Shown here: in pieces, positions 18,285 to 27,553 of the stretch | How positions within the stretch are numbered: the stretch's first letter is position 1 | Layout: every line of letters begins with the position of its first letter | From: an uncultured Nitrospirota bacterium | GTDB taxonomy: Bacteria; Nitrospirota; Nitrospiria; Nitrospirales; UBA8639 | Assembly: GCA_937139405.1 (NCBI GenBank) | Contig: CAKZPV010000003.1 | Coordinates: 124,001 to 188,000, forward strand | DNA length: 64,000 bases | Direction: 5' to 3' | Made by a program: the position numbers and the translations under genes | The notes under the pieces: model-generated | What the model was told of the DNA's origin: nothing | Seen by the model: the letters and a program-made list of their open reading frames with translations, nothing else | Database searches by the model: none

Positions 18285-21056
18285 ATGCAACGTGTTCTTT
18301 CATCAGTTGTAGATATTCGAAAAGGTGAAGGCCTCCTCGTCACCTTTATGTTTTCTTACTATTACTTGATTCTTATCACCTATTATTTTCTTAAGCCTGT
18401 GAGGGACAGTCTCTTCCTTGTGAGCCTGGGGCCAGAGCAGCTCCCCTTAGTATTTATTCTGATTGCGCTTGTGGTCGCACCCATTACGACCTTCTATTCT
18501 CGATCCGCCCGCTCGTTTTCATTGACTCAGGTCATGAACGTGACCATCGCAGTGCTAATCGGCAACCTCCTCTTCCTTCGATGGCTGATTCAATTAGATC
18601 AGGCATGGGTCTTTTTTGTTCTCTATATTTGGGTCAGCATTTATGCAGTATTAGGCACGACGCAGTTTTGGCTTTTAGCTAATACTCTTTTCGACCCAGC
18701 CCAAGCCAAGCGAGTTTTTTGGTTCCTTAATCTAGGGGGAATTCTTGGAGCAATGACGGGAGGGGAGGTGACCAGTCTTATTATTCGGCACCTTGGAGTG
18801 CAAACAGAGAATCTGCTGTACGTATGTATGGGGTTGCTAGGCTGTTGCCTCTTGTTTCTCAATGCGATCGCCATGCTCAAGAAGAAAGAGGAGTATGTTC
18901 CCAAGCCTCGTGTCCCTCAAGAAGATCCAGGCGCAGAGACGTTTGGAAATATGATTGGCACGATTCGCGAATCGAAGCAATTGACCTATATGGTCGGGAT
19001 TCTCTCTCTAGGGATGGTCTTAGCCACTTTCGTTGATTTTCAATTTAAAACCGTATCAGTTGAAGCCTTTCCAGAAAAAGAGGATCTCACGGCCTTCCTT
19101 GGGACATTCTATAGCCGTCTGAGCGTGGTTTCCCTTGTCATTCAATCGTTTTTCACCTATCGAGTTTTGCGCATGTTCGGCGTTGGTGGCGCAATCGGTT
19201 TTCTTCCAGCCGGCTTACTTCTGGGTTCTATTGGGATGGTGATTATGCCTGGCTTGTGGATGGGTGTTCTCCTGCGTGGGGCTGAAGGAAGTTTTCGATA
19301 TTCAATCGATAAAACTGCTGGAGAGCTCCTCTATCTGCCACTTCCGATAGACATCAAAAAGAGAATCAAAGTCTTTATCGATATGTTTTTAGATAGATTA
19401 TTTCGGGGGCTAGGTGGGGGATTGTTATTGCTTTTTACAATGGTACTCGAACTCTCTGTCAGGCAAATCAGTTTCGTGGCCCTACCCTTACTTCTCATGT
19501 GGGTGTTCTTGGCCTTTGCGGTTCGTAAGGAATATGTGAGTGCATTCAGAAAAGCTCTCGAACGAAGAGATATTGATCCCAATGAATTGATTATGGACAT
19601 TTCAGAGGCGACGACCGTTCAGACGCTTGTGGTCGCCCTCCGCAGTCCCAACGAACGACTCTTAGTTCATGCACTGGATTTACTTGTTTCAGCGGAGCAT
19701 GCTGACCTTGTTCAAGCGGTTCAGCCTTTATTGCGACATTCATCGAGCGAAGTTCGTCAAAAAGCTGTGCGCTTGCTCAAAGCCCAAGACCCAAAATCTT
19801 TAACCTCCGAGATTGAACGGCTTATTGTTGATAGTGATTCGGAGGTGAGACGCGAAGCCGTATCCCTTCTGTTGGAAAGGGAGAAAGGGCTCGATCCTGT
19901 TCGCGTTCACGAATATCTCAACCACTCAGATCTTAGAGTGCAAGCCGCAGCTGTTCAATCTATTGCGGAATCAGGGTCACACGAGGAACAAGGATTAATT
20001 AGCAGTAAGGTCATTGAAAGACTCCTTGGTTGGAACGGAAAGGACGCGGAGGTGATTCGAGCACAGGTCTTGAATGCATTGGGAAGCCTCCATGAACCAT
20101 CCTTTTGTCATTTTTTGCTTAAACACAGGGAAGATGCTTCACCTCTTGTGGTGAGAGAGGTGATCCGCAGTGCAGGCCGTATTCGGGATCGGCAGTTTAT
20201 CACGTGGTTAGTAGGAAAGCTTGCCACCACGAAATACCGTGCTGAGGCTCGTGATGCGTTGACGTCTTTTAACCCAAACATTCTAGGCACACTCCACGAT
20301 AATCTGACAGACGAGACGGTGGGTCTCTCTGTTCGCATGAATATCCCCAGGGTGTTTTCCGCCATTCCATCCCAAGAGTCGGTGAATGTGTTGATGAGAA
20401 GTCGAGAAACGCTCGATCCTCTATTGAGATATCACGTGATAAAAGCACTAAGTAAAATCCGCGGGCAGTATTCAGATTTGCGATTTGATCCACAACAAGT
20501 CAATACATGGTTGATCGAAGAAACACAGTCCTATTATGAACACCTTCAGATTCTTCATTTGTATCGTCATGTTAACGAAGGCCCGGCAACAGATCTGTTT
20601 AAGAAAGCCTTGCAAGAAAAGATGACCCGAACTCTAGAAATAATATTTAGATTGTTGGGATTGTTATATCCCCCTAAAGACATGTATGGCGCCTATAGTG
20701 CTTTAGTGGGCCGCGAGAAGCGGATGCGAGCAAGTGCTATTGAATTTCTCGATAGTATCCTGAATAAAGATGTGAAGCGTTATCTCCTACCTATCATGGA
20801 TGGTGTCTCTCAAGAACGGACGATTCAAAAAGGGCAGGAGTTGTTTGGGATACGGATTGAGCAACGGGGAGAAGCCCTCAAGACTTTGTTGAGCGGCCAA
20901 GACGTTTGGCTCAAGACATGTGCAATCTTTACGTTGTCTGAATTCCATACTGAAGAACTTCTGAGTCTCGTACGTGGGGTCAAGCAGAACGATTATTCGG
21001 TTGTTCGTGAAACGGCCGAACTCGTCTTGCGCAGTGGCACGAATCAAGGGATATAA
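18285..21056 (+). CDS. ATP/ADP translocase-like membrane protein with HEAT-like repeats
   Basis: 923 residues in two parts. Residues 1 to about 425 form roughly 11-12 membrane helices resembling the Tlc nucleotide-transporter branch of the MFS (note YYLILITYYFLKPVRDSLFL and the Gly-rich GGILGAMTGGEVTS). Residues about 440-920 are soluble alpha-solenoid, HEAT-like, with recurring VRxxAVxLL segments. In intracellular parasites Tlc proteins exchange ATP for ADP; in free-living bacteria these fused forms have no settled role. It stands as a single-gene unit. Transport of nucleotides here is not established. Confidence 0.75.
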   Translation: MQRVLSSVVDIRKGEGLLVTFMFSYYYLILITYYFLKPVRDSLFLVSLGPEQLPLVFILIALVVAPITTFYSRSARSFSLTQVMNVTIAVLIGNLLFLRWLIQLDQAWVFFVLYIWVSIYAVLGTTQFWLLANTLFDPAQAKRVFWFLNLGGILGAMTGGEVTSLIIRHLGVQTENLLYVCMGLLGCCLLFLNAIAMLKKKEEYVPKPRVPQEDPGAETFGNMIGTIRESKQLTYMVGILSLGMVLATFVDFQFKTVSVEAFPEKEDLTAFLGTFYSRLSVVSLVIQSFFTYRVLRMFGVGGAIGFLPAGLLLGSIGMVIMPGLWMGVLLRGAEGSFRYSIDKTAGELLYLPLPIDIKKRIKVFIDMFLDRLFRGLGGGLLLLFTMVLELSVRQISFVALPLLLMWVFLAFAVRKEYVSAFRKALERRDIDPNELIMDISEATTVQTLVVALRSPNERLLVHALDLLVSAEHADLVQAVQPLLRHSSSEVRQKAVRLLKAQDPKSLTSEIERLIVDSDSEVRREAVSLLLEREKGLDPVRVHEYLNHSDLRVQAAAVQSIAESGSHEEQGLISSKVIERLLGWNGKDAEVIRAQVLNALGSLHEPSFCHFLLKHREDASPLVVREVIRSAGRIRDRQFITWLVGKLATTKYRAEARDALTSFNPNILGTLHDNLTDETVGLSVRMNIPRVFSAIPSQESVNVLMRSRETLDPLLRYHVIKALSKIRGQYSDLRFDPQQVNTWLIEETQSYYEHLQILHLYRHVNEGPATDLFKKALQEKMTRTLEIIFRLLGLLYPPKDMYGAYSALVGREKRMRASAIEFLDSILNKDVKRYLLPIMDGVSQERTIQKGQELFGIRIEQRGEALKTLLSGQDVWLKTCAIFTLSEFHTEELLSLVRGVKQNDYSVVRETAELVLRSGTNQGI

Positions 21057-21107
21057 GCCGAGAGGGGGTGACCGTCCTAAAGAACGATGGGGATCCAAGT
21101 TCCAAGA

Positions 21108-21593
21108 CTATGCAAACGCCCTAATGATTTCCTGATTAAGCGTATTGAGTTCTGCATGCGCCTGTGTGATTTCCTGGACTTTCATTTGTAATTTTTTGAG
21201 CAATTGCATTTTTTCCAATCCATTCCGCACTATCACTCGAAGATCTTCATTCTCCCAAGGTTTCTCAATGTATTGAAACAGCCCAACCTGATTAATGGCT
21301 TTAATCGCGTTCTCTTTGTCCGCGTACCCTGTCAAAATGATTCGAGGAATATCTGGTTTGAGTTCTCTGACCTGACTAAGGAACGTAATCCCATCCATCT
21401 CTGGCATGAGGTAATCGGAGATGACCAGATCAATGTCATGATCTCGAATATGTTGGAGCGCCAACTTTGCAGAAGTAAACGTCACGGTGCGGTAGGGCGT
21501 TTCTAAATCTAAAAACGTCTGAAGGCTCGTAATAACCAGTTCTTCATCGTCTAGAATGAGAATGGTTGGTGGCGCAGTTGCTGCATCTGTCAT
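21108..21593 (-). CDS. Single-domain response regulator
   Basis: 161 residues: a receiver domain (about 10-130) with Asp15-Asp16, phospho-acceptor Asp60 (LVISDYLMPEMDG) and Lys111 (IEKPW), then a helical tail of about 30 residues with coiled-coil pattern. There is no output domain, so it likely acts by protein contact. It follows the PAS/GAF histidine kinase on the same strand by about 70 bases, its likely cognate kinase. Confidence 0.85.
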   Translation of the reverse strand: MTDAATAPPTILILDDEELVITSLQTFLDLETPYRTVTFTSAKLALQHIRDHDIDLVISDYLMPEMDGITFLSQVRELKPDIPRIILTGYADKENAIKAINQVGLFQYIEKPWENEDLRVIVRNGLEKMQLLKKLQMKVQEITQAHAELNTLNQEIIRAFA

Positions 21594-21665
21594 GGGTTTT
21601 TTCTCCTTCTGACGTATCCGAGGACAAATTTAAATAAATAGGTTAATTTCATGGGAATATACTAT

Positions 21666-24197
21666 TCAAGTCATGGGTAGAATGATTCGGAATGTCGTGC
21701 CCTGGCCCAACTCACTTTCTACATCAATCATGCCTTTGTGGTCTTTCATGATTTGATAGACGATTGAGAGGCCGAGTCCAGTCCCCACCCCAAACCCCTT
21801 GGTCGTGTATCCAGGATCGAAGATCCGCTGCAGATCTTTTTGTGAGATTCCTTTTCCTGTGTCACGAATCTCGACGACTATTGTTCCGTTCTTGTGAGAG
21901 GTGTGAATGTAAATCTTTCCTTGGCTTTCAATGGCATGGCTGGCATTTACGAGCAAATTCATGAAGACCTGATTGAGCTGATTCGGGTAGCATTTAACGA
22001 GGGGAAGTTTGCCATAGTCTTTAACCACTTCGATGCGGTTCTTGAGTTCGTGCTGTACCAGGATGAGCGTATTGTCTAATCCTTCATGGATATCGACTTC
22101 GTCGAGTTCGGCCTCATCAAGACGAGCAAACTTTCGCAAACTGCTGACAATCATCACGATGCGATCAATGGCCGTTTGATTGTGGGTATTGAGTGTTTCA
22201 ACACTTGTCAGGCGTTTGGTTATATCAGGAGATTCACGAAGTTCCTGAGGTATCTTTGGATCACGCATGAGTTCTTTAATTTTTTGCACAGACCGCGTAA
22301 AGATGTCGATGTTGCTTTTTAATGCTCCAAGAGGTGTATTGATTTCATGGGCCACACCGGCGACAAGTTGTCCCAATGACGCCATTTTTTCCGCCTGGAC
22401 AAGTTGGGCTTGTTTTTGTCGAAGTTCTCTGGTTCTCGCCTCCACCTTCTGCTCTAATTCGTTATTTGCCTGTTGAAGGGCTTCTTCAGCTCGTTTTCTG
22501 GCTGTCGCATCACGCAGACACCACACTCGACCAACGCTCTTTCCTCCAATCCGCTGAGGCTGCGTGAATCGTTCAAAGACTCGCCCATCTGTAAACTCGA
22601 TCACATCACAGCTTTCAGCATCTGGTTCAGCATAAATGTCCTTTAGCCTTTGAGCGAAGGATACAGGGTCCTTTAACTGGTCAAAGACGGTCGTCATCAG
22701 CTGCCAATGGTCCTGATTTGTTGGAACAACTGTCGAGAGTCCCCACATGTCCATGAATTTCTGGTTGTAGTTGACGATCCGTCCTGCTCGGTCAGCAACG
22801 AGGATCCCATCAGTCGTGGAATCGAGGGTGGCACTCAATAAGGAGATAGAATGTTCAAGTACCGCTTGCTCTCGCTTGCGTTCAGTAATATCTTTGAAGG
22901 TTACGACCGCTCCAACAATCTCCCTATCTTCGCGAATAGGAGTGCTCGTATAGGATACGGGAAAATTTGTCCCGTCTTTACGCCAAAAGACATCATCTTC
23001 GATGTGATGGATGGTGCCATCTTGGACAGCTTTGTAAATCGGGCAGTCTTCTCGCGGGTAGGGGGTCCCGTCGGGTTTGGTGTGATGCAGCGTGGCATGC
23101 TGGGGTTTGCCGATTAACTCCTCCACAGTGCATCCAAGCATGCGTGCCGCCTCGGGATTTGCGAATGTAGTATTCCCTTGTAAATCGACGCCATAGATCC
23201 CTTCTCCCGCTGAACTCAAGATCAATTCGTTGCGGCGCATAAGACATTCCATAGCCTCTTCTGTCTCTTTCCGTTCGAGGGCGTTTGCGAAAATTTCTCC
23301 AGTAATGCGTAGGAGAGCCATATCATCTGTCGTCCATGTTTTTTCAAAGCGAACGGAATCAAATGAGACTATTCCCATCAATGCTCGTCGGTACACGATG
23401 GGAACCATAATGACCGACTGTACTTCATACGCCTGAAGGTGTTTTTTTTCGGTCTTGGCCTCAGGCGGTAGGTCTACGACTTTGGGGATATAGATCGTTT
23501 TGACCTGTCTGAACTGGTTCATTGCCCAAGGAATCTCTTTGACCGAAATAGGCTGAAGGTCACTATGTGTGAGGGAAATTCCTTCAGCACACCATTCATG
23601 TGTAAAACAAAGCGTCAGTTTTTTATCGCACAAGAGAGCTACCCAAGAGCGGTCCACGCCAGTCAATTCGCCAATCATACGCAGCGCATCAATGATTCCT
23701 GCATCGATCTCATTGGATGGGAGGTTAATAAATTTGGTTGAAATTGCGGCTATGAGGTCTTCAATGTGATGACGTCTTTGGAGGGCGGCTTCTCCTGTCT
23801 TTCGATCGGTCACGTCGCGGACCGCTGCCGTAAACAGTATTCGGTCGCTGACTGTCGTTTCTGCCATTCGAATTTCTAAAGGAAATATTGTTCCATCTTT
23901 TCGTAGACCTTCTAGTTCCAAACGGGTACCCATGATGCGTGGTACACCCGTATCGATAAATCGCTTCAGTCCTTCTGCATGGCGTTTCCTATAGTTCTCT
24001 GGCATAAGGAGTTCGATTTTCTTGCCGATGAGTTCATCCTGTGTATAGCCCCATATGTGTTGAACTTCCTTATTGACCACAACAATTGTACTGGCAGAAT
24101 CAATGGTGACAATGCCTTCACCCACGGTATCTAATACCGCGCGAAACATCGCAGCAGTATCGAGCGTGATGTGTGGATCGTTCTGCATAGGTCTCAT
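21666..24197 (-). CDS. PAS-GAF-PAS-PAS sensor histidine kinase
   Basis: 843 residues, soluble. PAS 1 (about 15-135), GAF (about 145-308), PAS 2 (about 322-440), PAS 3 (about 448-568), coiled coil (570-605), HisKA with His617 in LVAGVAHEINTPLGAL, and HATPase (about 725-843, DTGKGIS and GTGLGLSI). No transmembrane segment, so the signal is cytoplasmic (ligand, light or redox, not determinable). It lies between the CNBD gene (16 bases upstream in transcription order) and a receiver gene, forming a three-gene signalling operon. Confidence 0.88.
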   Translation of the reverse strand: MRPMQNDPHITLDTAAMFRAVLDTVGEGIVTIDSASTIVVVNKEVQHIWGYTQDELIGKKIELLMPENYRKRHAEGLKRFIDTGVPRIMGTRLELEGLRKDGTIFPLEIRMAETTVSDRILFTAAVRDVTDRKTGEAALQRRHHIEDLIAAISTKFINLPSNEIDAGIIDALRMIGELTGVDRSWVALLCDKKLTLCFTHEWCAEGISLTHSDLQPISVKEIPWAMNQFRQVKTIYIPKVVDLPPEAKTEKKHLQAYEVQSVIMVPIVYRRALMGIVSFDSVRFEKTWTTDDMALLRITGEIFANALERKETEEAMECLMRRNELILSSAGEGIYGVDLQGNTTFANPEAARMLGCTVEELIGKPQHATLHHTKPDGTPYPREDCPIYKAVQDGTIHHIEDDVFWRKDGTNFPVSYTSTPIREDREIVGAVVTFKDITERKREQAVLEHSISLLSATLDSTTDGILVADRAGRIVNYNQKFMDMWGLSTVVPTNQDHWQLMTTVFDQLKDPVSFAQRLKDIYAEPDAESCDVIEFTDGRVFERFTQPQRIGGKSVGRVWCLRDATARKRAEEALQQANNELEQKVEARTRELRQKQAQLVQAEKMASLGQLVAGVAHEINTPLGALKSNIDIFTRSVQKIKELMRDPKIPQELRESPDITKRLTSVETLNTHNQTAIDRIVMIVSSLRKFARLDEAELDEVDIHEGLDNTLILVQHELKNRIEVVKDYGKLPLVKCYPNQLNQVFMNLLVNASHAIESQGKIYIHTSHKNGTIVVEIRDTGKGISQKDLQRIFDPGYTTKGFGVGTGLGLSIVYQIMKDHKGMIDVESELGQGTTFRIILPMT

Positions 24198-24213
24198 AAA
24201 GCGAAGGCTTTAC

Positions 24214-24651
24214 TTATCGATCGGTTTTTGTTCCCGGTTCTCCTATGAGTCCACGTAGGCGATTCGAGAGAGCCCGAAGCACGCCTTGTGTGATCTGCAC
24301 ATGATCGGAGAGAAGATCAATGAAATCATCTCGATTGACTCGAAGAAGGCGCGTATCTTCCAATGTGGTCGCCGTAGCTACTCGAGGTTCTTCGTCAAAT
24401 AGAGCCCAGGTTCCAAATGCCTGTTGTGGACCTATCACCGTGATTTCGATGTTATTTCGATGAAGTCTCACTTGTCCCTCCAACACGAGATATATGGCAT
24501 CTGAGGGATCCTGTACTTGATAAATGGTTTTTTCTCTTGCGAAAGAGACTTCCTCGACAATGGCAGCCAGATATGCCATCTGCTCTGTAGATATTTCCGA
24601 GAACACGTCCACATGTTGAAGGAAAATGACTTTTTCTACAACGGTCAACAT
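24214..24651 (-). CDS. Cyclic nucleotide-binding-domain protein
   Basis: 145 residues, a single cNMP-binding (CRP-type) beta roll with no DNA-binding domain. The QAFGTWALFDEEPRVATATT segment corresponds to the phosphate-binding cassette but lacks the usual Arg-Thr/Ser pairing of strong cAMP binders, so it may bind another ligand or none. It heads the operon with the histidine kinase. CTAATC...GATTAG with a 14-base spacer (24661-24686) lies just upstream and could be an operator. Confidence 0.75.
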   Translation of the reverse strand: MLTVVEKVIFLQHVDVFSEISTEQMAYLAAIVEEVSFAREKTIYQVQDPSDAIYLVLEGQVRLHRNNIEITVIGPQQAFGTWALFDEEPRVATATTLEDTRLLRVNRDDFIDLLSDHVQITQGVLRALSNRLRGLIGEPGTKTDR

Positions 24652-24849
24652 ATTTTTACCCTAATCAATTGCGTCATTGGGATTAGAACGAATAATTTTT
24701 TCTGTTGTTATTCAAGGTTGATTCTCGGATCCTCGAGTTTGTTCATGTGCTATTAACATCCATCAATCGTTCAGTTGAATAATACCGTGTTGCGATGACT
24801 GTGAGCCATTGTTGTGGCTGATAATAAAGCGCTTCTAATGGCAGGATAT

Positions 24850-25731
24850 CTATTGTGGATGAAACGATCCCAAATGATTTTTATTGAAACCAAGATACAG
24901 CCTATATAGACCATCGCCTTTGGAGAATTCTCGTTGTGAACTATCGACAACAAGGTAGTATGTCCCTGGGTTCAATTTCAGTGGGAGTACGTAGCTGACG
25001 CCAGCACGCCAGAGGTGGCTAGCACGAATTGTTTGGCCATCGGCGGCGAGAAGAAAGAGGCCAGGTTGCCAAGGAGTACGATGGCCTTTTGTCGGTGACC
25101 ATTCGGAGGAATTAGCTCCAACAGCTGTTTCAATATACGTCTCTTTCTCAAGTGTGAAACGATAGAATTGATCAGGGCCATCGAATCCTGCAGGAGGTTG
25201 ATATGCATCAGTAGATGTCATCAAGCTGCCTGTAACCGCTGCACTCTCGGTCAGTCGGTCCGCATTCTCCTTATTCTCACCACCTCGTAGCCTCTCCTTG
25301 CCCAGCGCTTCAGGGCCGCATCGAGCCCATGTGAGTTCGTGCTCATTTCGGCTGGCCACCATGCAAGCAGACTCCTGCTCTCCACATAGTCCTTCCTCCC
25401 CTGCTTTGGTTACAAACTCATAGCCATATTTTGGGGATATTGGAACAATAATCAATGGCTCATCTTCACGATCTTTTTCCAAGGGTTCCGACTGGAGGAC
25501 ATTGGCACCAGATAACAGACAATTAATGAGGGCCGAGCGTTTAGCTTGCTGCTCTAAGTGTTCCCATGGGCAGTCTTTGCTATCGGTGGCACAGGCGACA
25601 TCTGATTGATAGGGGACTGTATGGACGACTGGCTTCAGTGTAACGGCACACCCAAGTTCCATATTCAGGATAAAGAGTAGGCCTAGGTAGGCCGTAAATT
25701 TTGAAGGCGTATTCATGGAAAATGCTCTCAT
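24850..25731 (-). CDS. Lipoprotein with PPC-like C-terminal domain
   Basis: 293 residues. A signal peptide ends in a lipobox-like NMELGC (Cys28), so it is probably lipid-anchored. The C-terminal 100 residues (YRFTLEKETYIETAV ... LNPGTYYLVVDSS ... LYRLYLGF) resemble a pre-peptidase C-terminal (PPC) beta-sandwich. The middle part is not recognised. An internal ATG five codons in (25716) is an equally good start. It is 24 bases downstream of the kinase-like lipoprotein gene, hence the same operon. Confidence 0.6.
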   Translation of the reverse strand: MRAFSMNTPSKFTAYLGLLFILNMELGCAVTLKPVVHTVPYQSDVACATDSKDCPWEHLEQQAKRSALINCLLSGANVLQSEPLEKDREDEPLIIVPISPKYGYEFVTKAGEEGLCGEQESACMVASRNEHELTWARCGPEALGKERLRGGENKENADRLTESAAVTGSLMTSTDAYQPPAGFDGPDQFYRFTLEKETYIETAVGANSSEWSPTKGHRTPWQPGLFLLAADGQTIRASHLWRAGVSYVLPLKLNPGTYYLVVDSSQREFSKGDGLYRLYLGFNKNHLGSFHPQ

Positions 25732-25755
25732 AAAATTTGTGGTTCTAAAAAAACC

Positions 25756-27525
25756 TCAGGTTTCCCGTTCAATGCCAATAAGATGGAATTTTTTATCTTC
25801 GGAACGGAACCCTAAGTACACGTCCACGTTCTCACTCCAATTCACGCCTTGATCGTAGCTGGTGCCGATGGTGATATAGATAATTGATGGTTCTGACTCT
25901 GCAATCTGGGCCGTCGGTGTTCGCTGTTCCCAAACTGGAAGAAAGGCTCTATCAAGGATAATGTGTTGATTGTTGACGTCTTGGTCCGTCAGTAGCAGAG
26001 AATCGTGGCCCCAGGGGACATGTCGTCGGATACTGTAACGATACGTGGCCTCGTTAGCGGGTGCGTAGCCATGCAGGAGTGCCAAATTATCAAAGACAAG
26101 AGCCTGAGTCCCAGACCCCGTTTCTTTTAGGGCAAAATGGTCAAGGGGGTTAATCAAGTTGAAATAGTATTGGCCAATTTTGTCACGTCGTTTCTTGAGC
26201 ACGCCGGCCACGTATTGCTCAGCTCTGGAATCTGTGTAATCGCCTGTGTGGACGATTGCTTCAATGTCTTCGTTCGTGAATGAGGTGACAATTTTCGCTC
26301 CCCAGTAAGCGTCTCGCAGGCTCATTTGGAGAAACGCGGGGTTTGGAAAGGTTGGTCGCCATCGAGAAGGATCGAAATATTCGGCATTGAAATATCCGAC
26401 CGATGGATGGTCCATAGGGAGTGGAACTTCCCAGGGTTTCACATACGCTCCAAGTGAAACCATGGACCGTCCAACCGTTCCGAAGTCGAGAAAATACTCA
26501 TTGCCGTAACGAGGCAACTGAGGGTCGGCATTGTCAGCTCCTAATGTAGAAGAAAAGTCTATTAAATAATGGATAAGATGCTGTTTCTCCGGATCATACA
26601 TGTCTAGTGCATTTGCGGCTTTGGTGTCTGTGTGATTCAAAAATGCCGCCAAGACTCCCAAGCCGCGGAGTTCTCGGCGATTCTCATGGCGAATCCGATC
26701 GTTGAGGTCGTCTGGTCGCTTTTTTTCATACAGAAATGGGCCTTTGGGTATTCCCGGAAGAAACTTGCTTGCAACGGCTCGGATGGTTCCATCGGGGTGG
26801 TGAGGAACGCGATCTAAAGTCGCTTTGACGTCTTCTTCCGTCATAGGCAGACGGCGGCGATATTTTCCTCGAATTTTCGCATTTGGATCAACGACGAGCC
26901 TGTCCGGATCCAACGTCACAAGGTAATGTTCCGGCACGTTATATCCTGCTGCATGCAGGAACCGTGGCGTGATCATTTCCGACGCCGTCGTCATTTCTGG
27001 ATTCAATAGTGAATCAAATTTCATCACATAGACATCTTGTTTCTGATCGCGAATCACAAATCCAGGCGTTGAGCCTAAGCTCTCTTTCGCACTGATGACT
27101 GACCATGTGCCTTCCGGATCAGGACCTCGGCTCGTTGTGGGACCACGAGTCAATTCTTCTTGTGAAAGAGGGGACACAAAGTGCCGGTTGGTAAACCACG
27201 TGGAGTTTGGAACTTCGTCTAAGGCATTCACATTGCCTGCTTCCAATGGATCCGCCAGGCCAACCCAAGTCCCGAGCGTCCGAAAGGATCGACCAAGGTT
27301 AAGGAGCTGACCGATCCTGTAGAAGATCATCTTGTGTGCTCCATCCCACGTAAACCACTGGCCTTCCGTCTCTTCCTTGGGTTCAGGGATCGGTCGTCGA
27401 TCATCTGCTTCCCATGTGATGGGACGAGAAAGATCAATCTGGTTATAACAGCCCCCCAAAAGCACGAACATCAGGAGACAGGAGGTTACCGTTAGGGACA
27501 GATGCGTAGTCGTTTTACAATTCAT
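25756..27525 (-). CDS. Lipoprotein with kinase-like motifs
   Basis: 589 residues; lipobox LLGGC, Cys26. No family is recognised by name, but the middle shows a kinase-like motif order: VYVMKFD (Lys169), ASEMITPRFL (Glu183), a loop FLNHTDTKAAN (Asp300, Lys302, Asn305) like HRDxKxxN, then YLIDFSSTLG (Asp323) like DFG. This resembles atypical kinases of the HipA or FAM20 type. The C-terminal 180 residues look beta-rich. If it is a kinase, lipid anchoring would place it outside the cytoplasm. It is between a PPC-domain lipoprotein and a D15-type barrel on the same strand. Confidence 0.55.
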   Translation of the reverse strand: MNCKTTTHLSLTVTSCLLMFVLLGGCYNQIDLSRPITWEADDRRPIPEPKEETEGQWFTWDGAHKMIFYRIGQLLNLGRSFRTLGTWVGLADPLEAGNVNALDEVPNSTWFTNRHFVSPLSQEELTRGPTTSRGPDPEGTWSVISAKESLGSTPGFVIRDQKQDVYVMKFDSLLNPEMTTASEMITPRFLHAAGYNVPEHYLVTLDPDRLVVDPNAKIRGKYRRRLPMTEEDVKATLDRVPHHPDGTIRAVASKFLPGIPKGPFLYEKKRPDDLNDRIRHENRRELRGLGVLAAFLNHTDTKAANALDMYDPEKQHLIHYLIDFSSTLGADNADPQLPRYGNEYFLDFGTVGRSMVSLGAYVKPWEVPLPMDHPSVGYFNAEYFDPSRWRPTFPNPAFLQMSLRDAYWGAKIVTSFTNEDIEAIVHTGDYTDSRAEQYVAGVLKKRRDKIGQYYFNLINPLDHFALKETGSGTQALVFDNLALLHGYAPANEATYRYSIRRHVPWGHDSLLLTDQDVNNQHIILDRAFLPVWEQRTPTAQIAESEPSIIYITIGTSYDQGVNWSENVDVYLGFRSEDKKFHLIGIERET

Positions 27526-27553
27526 ACGAATGCAATTCCTTAATCATGCCCTC

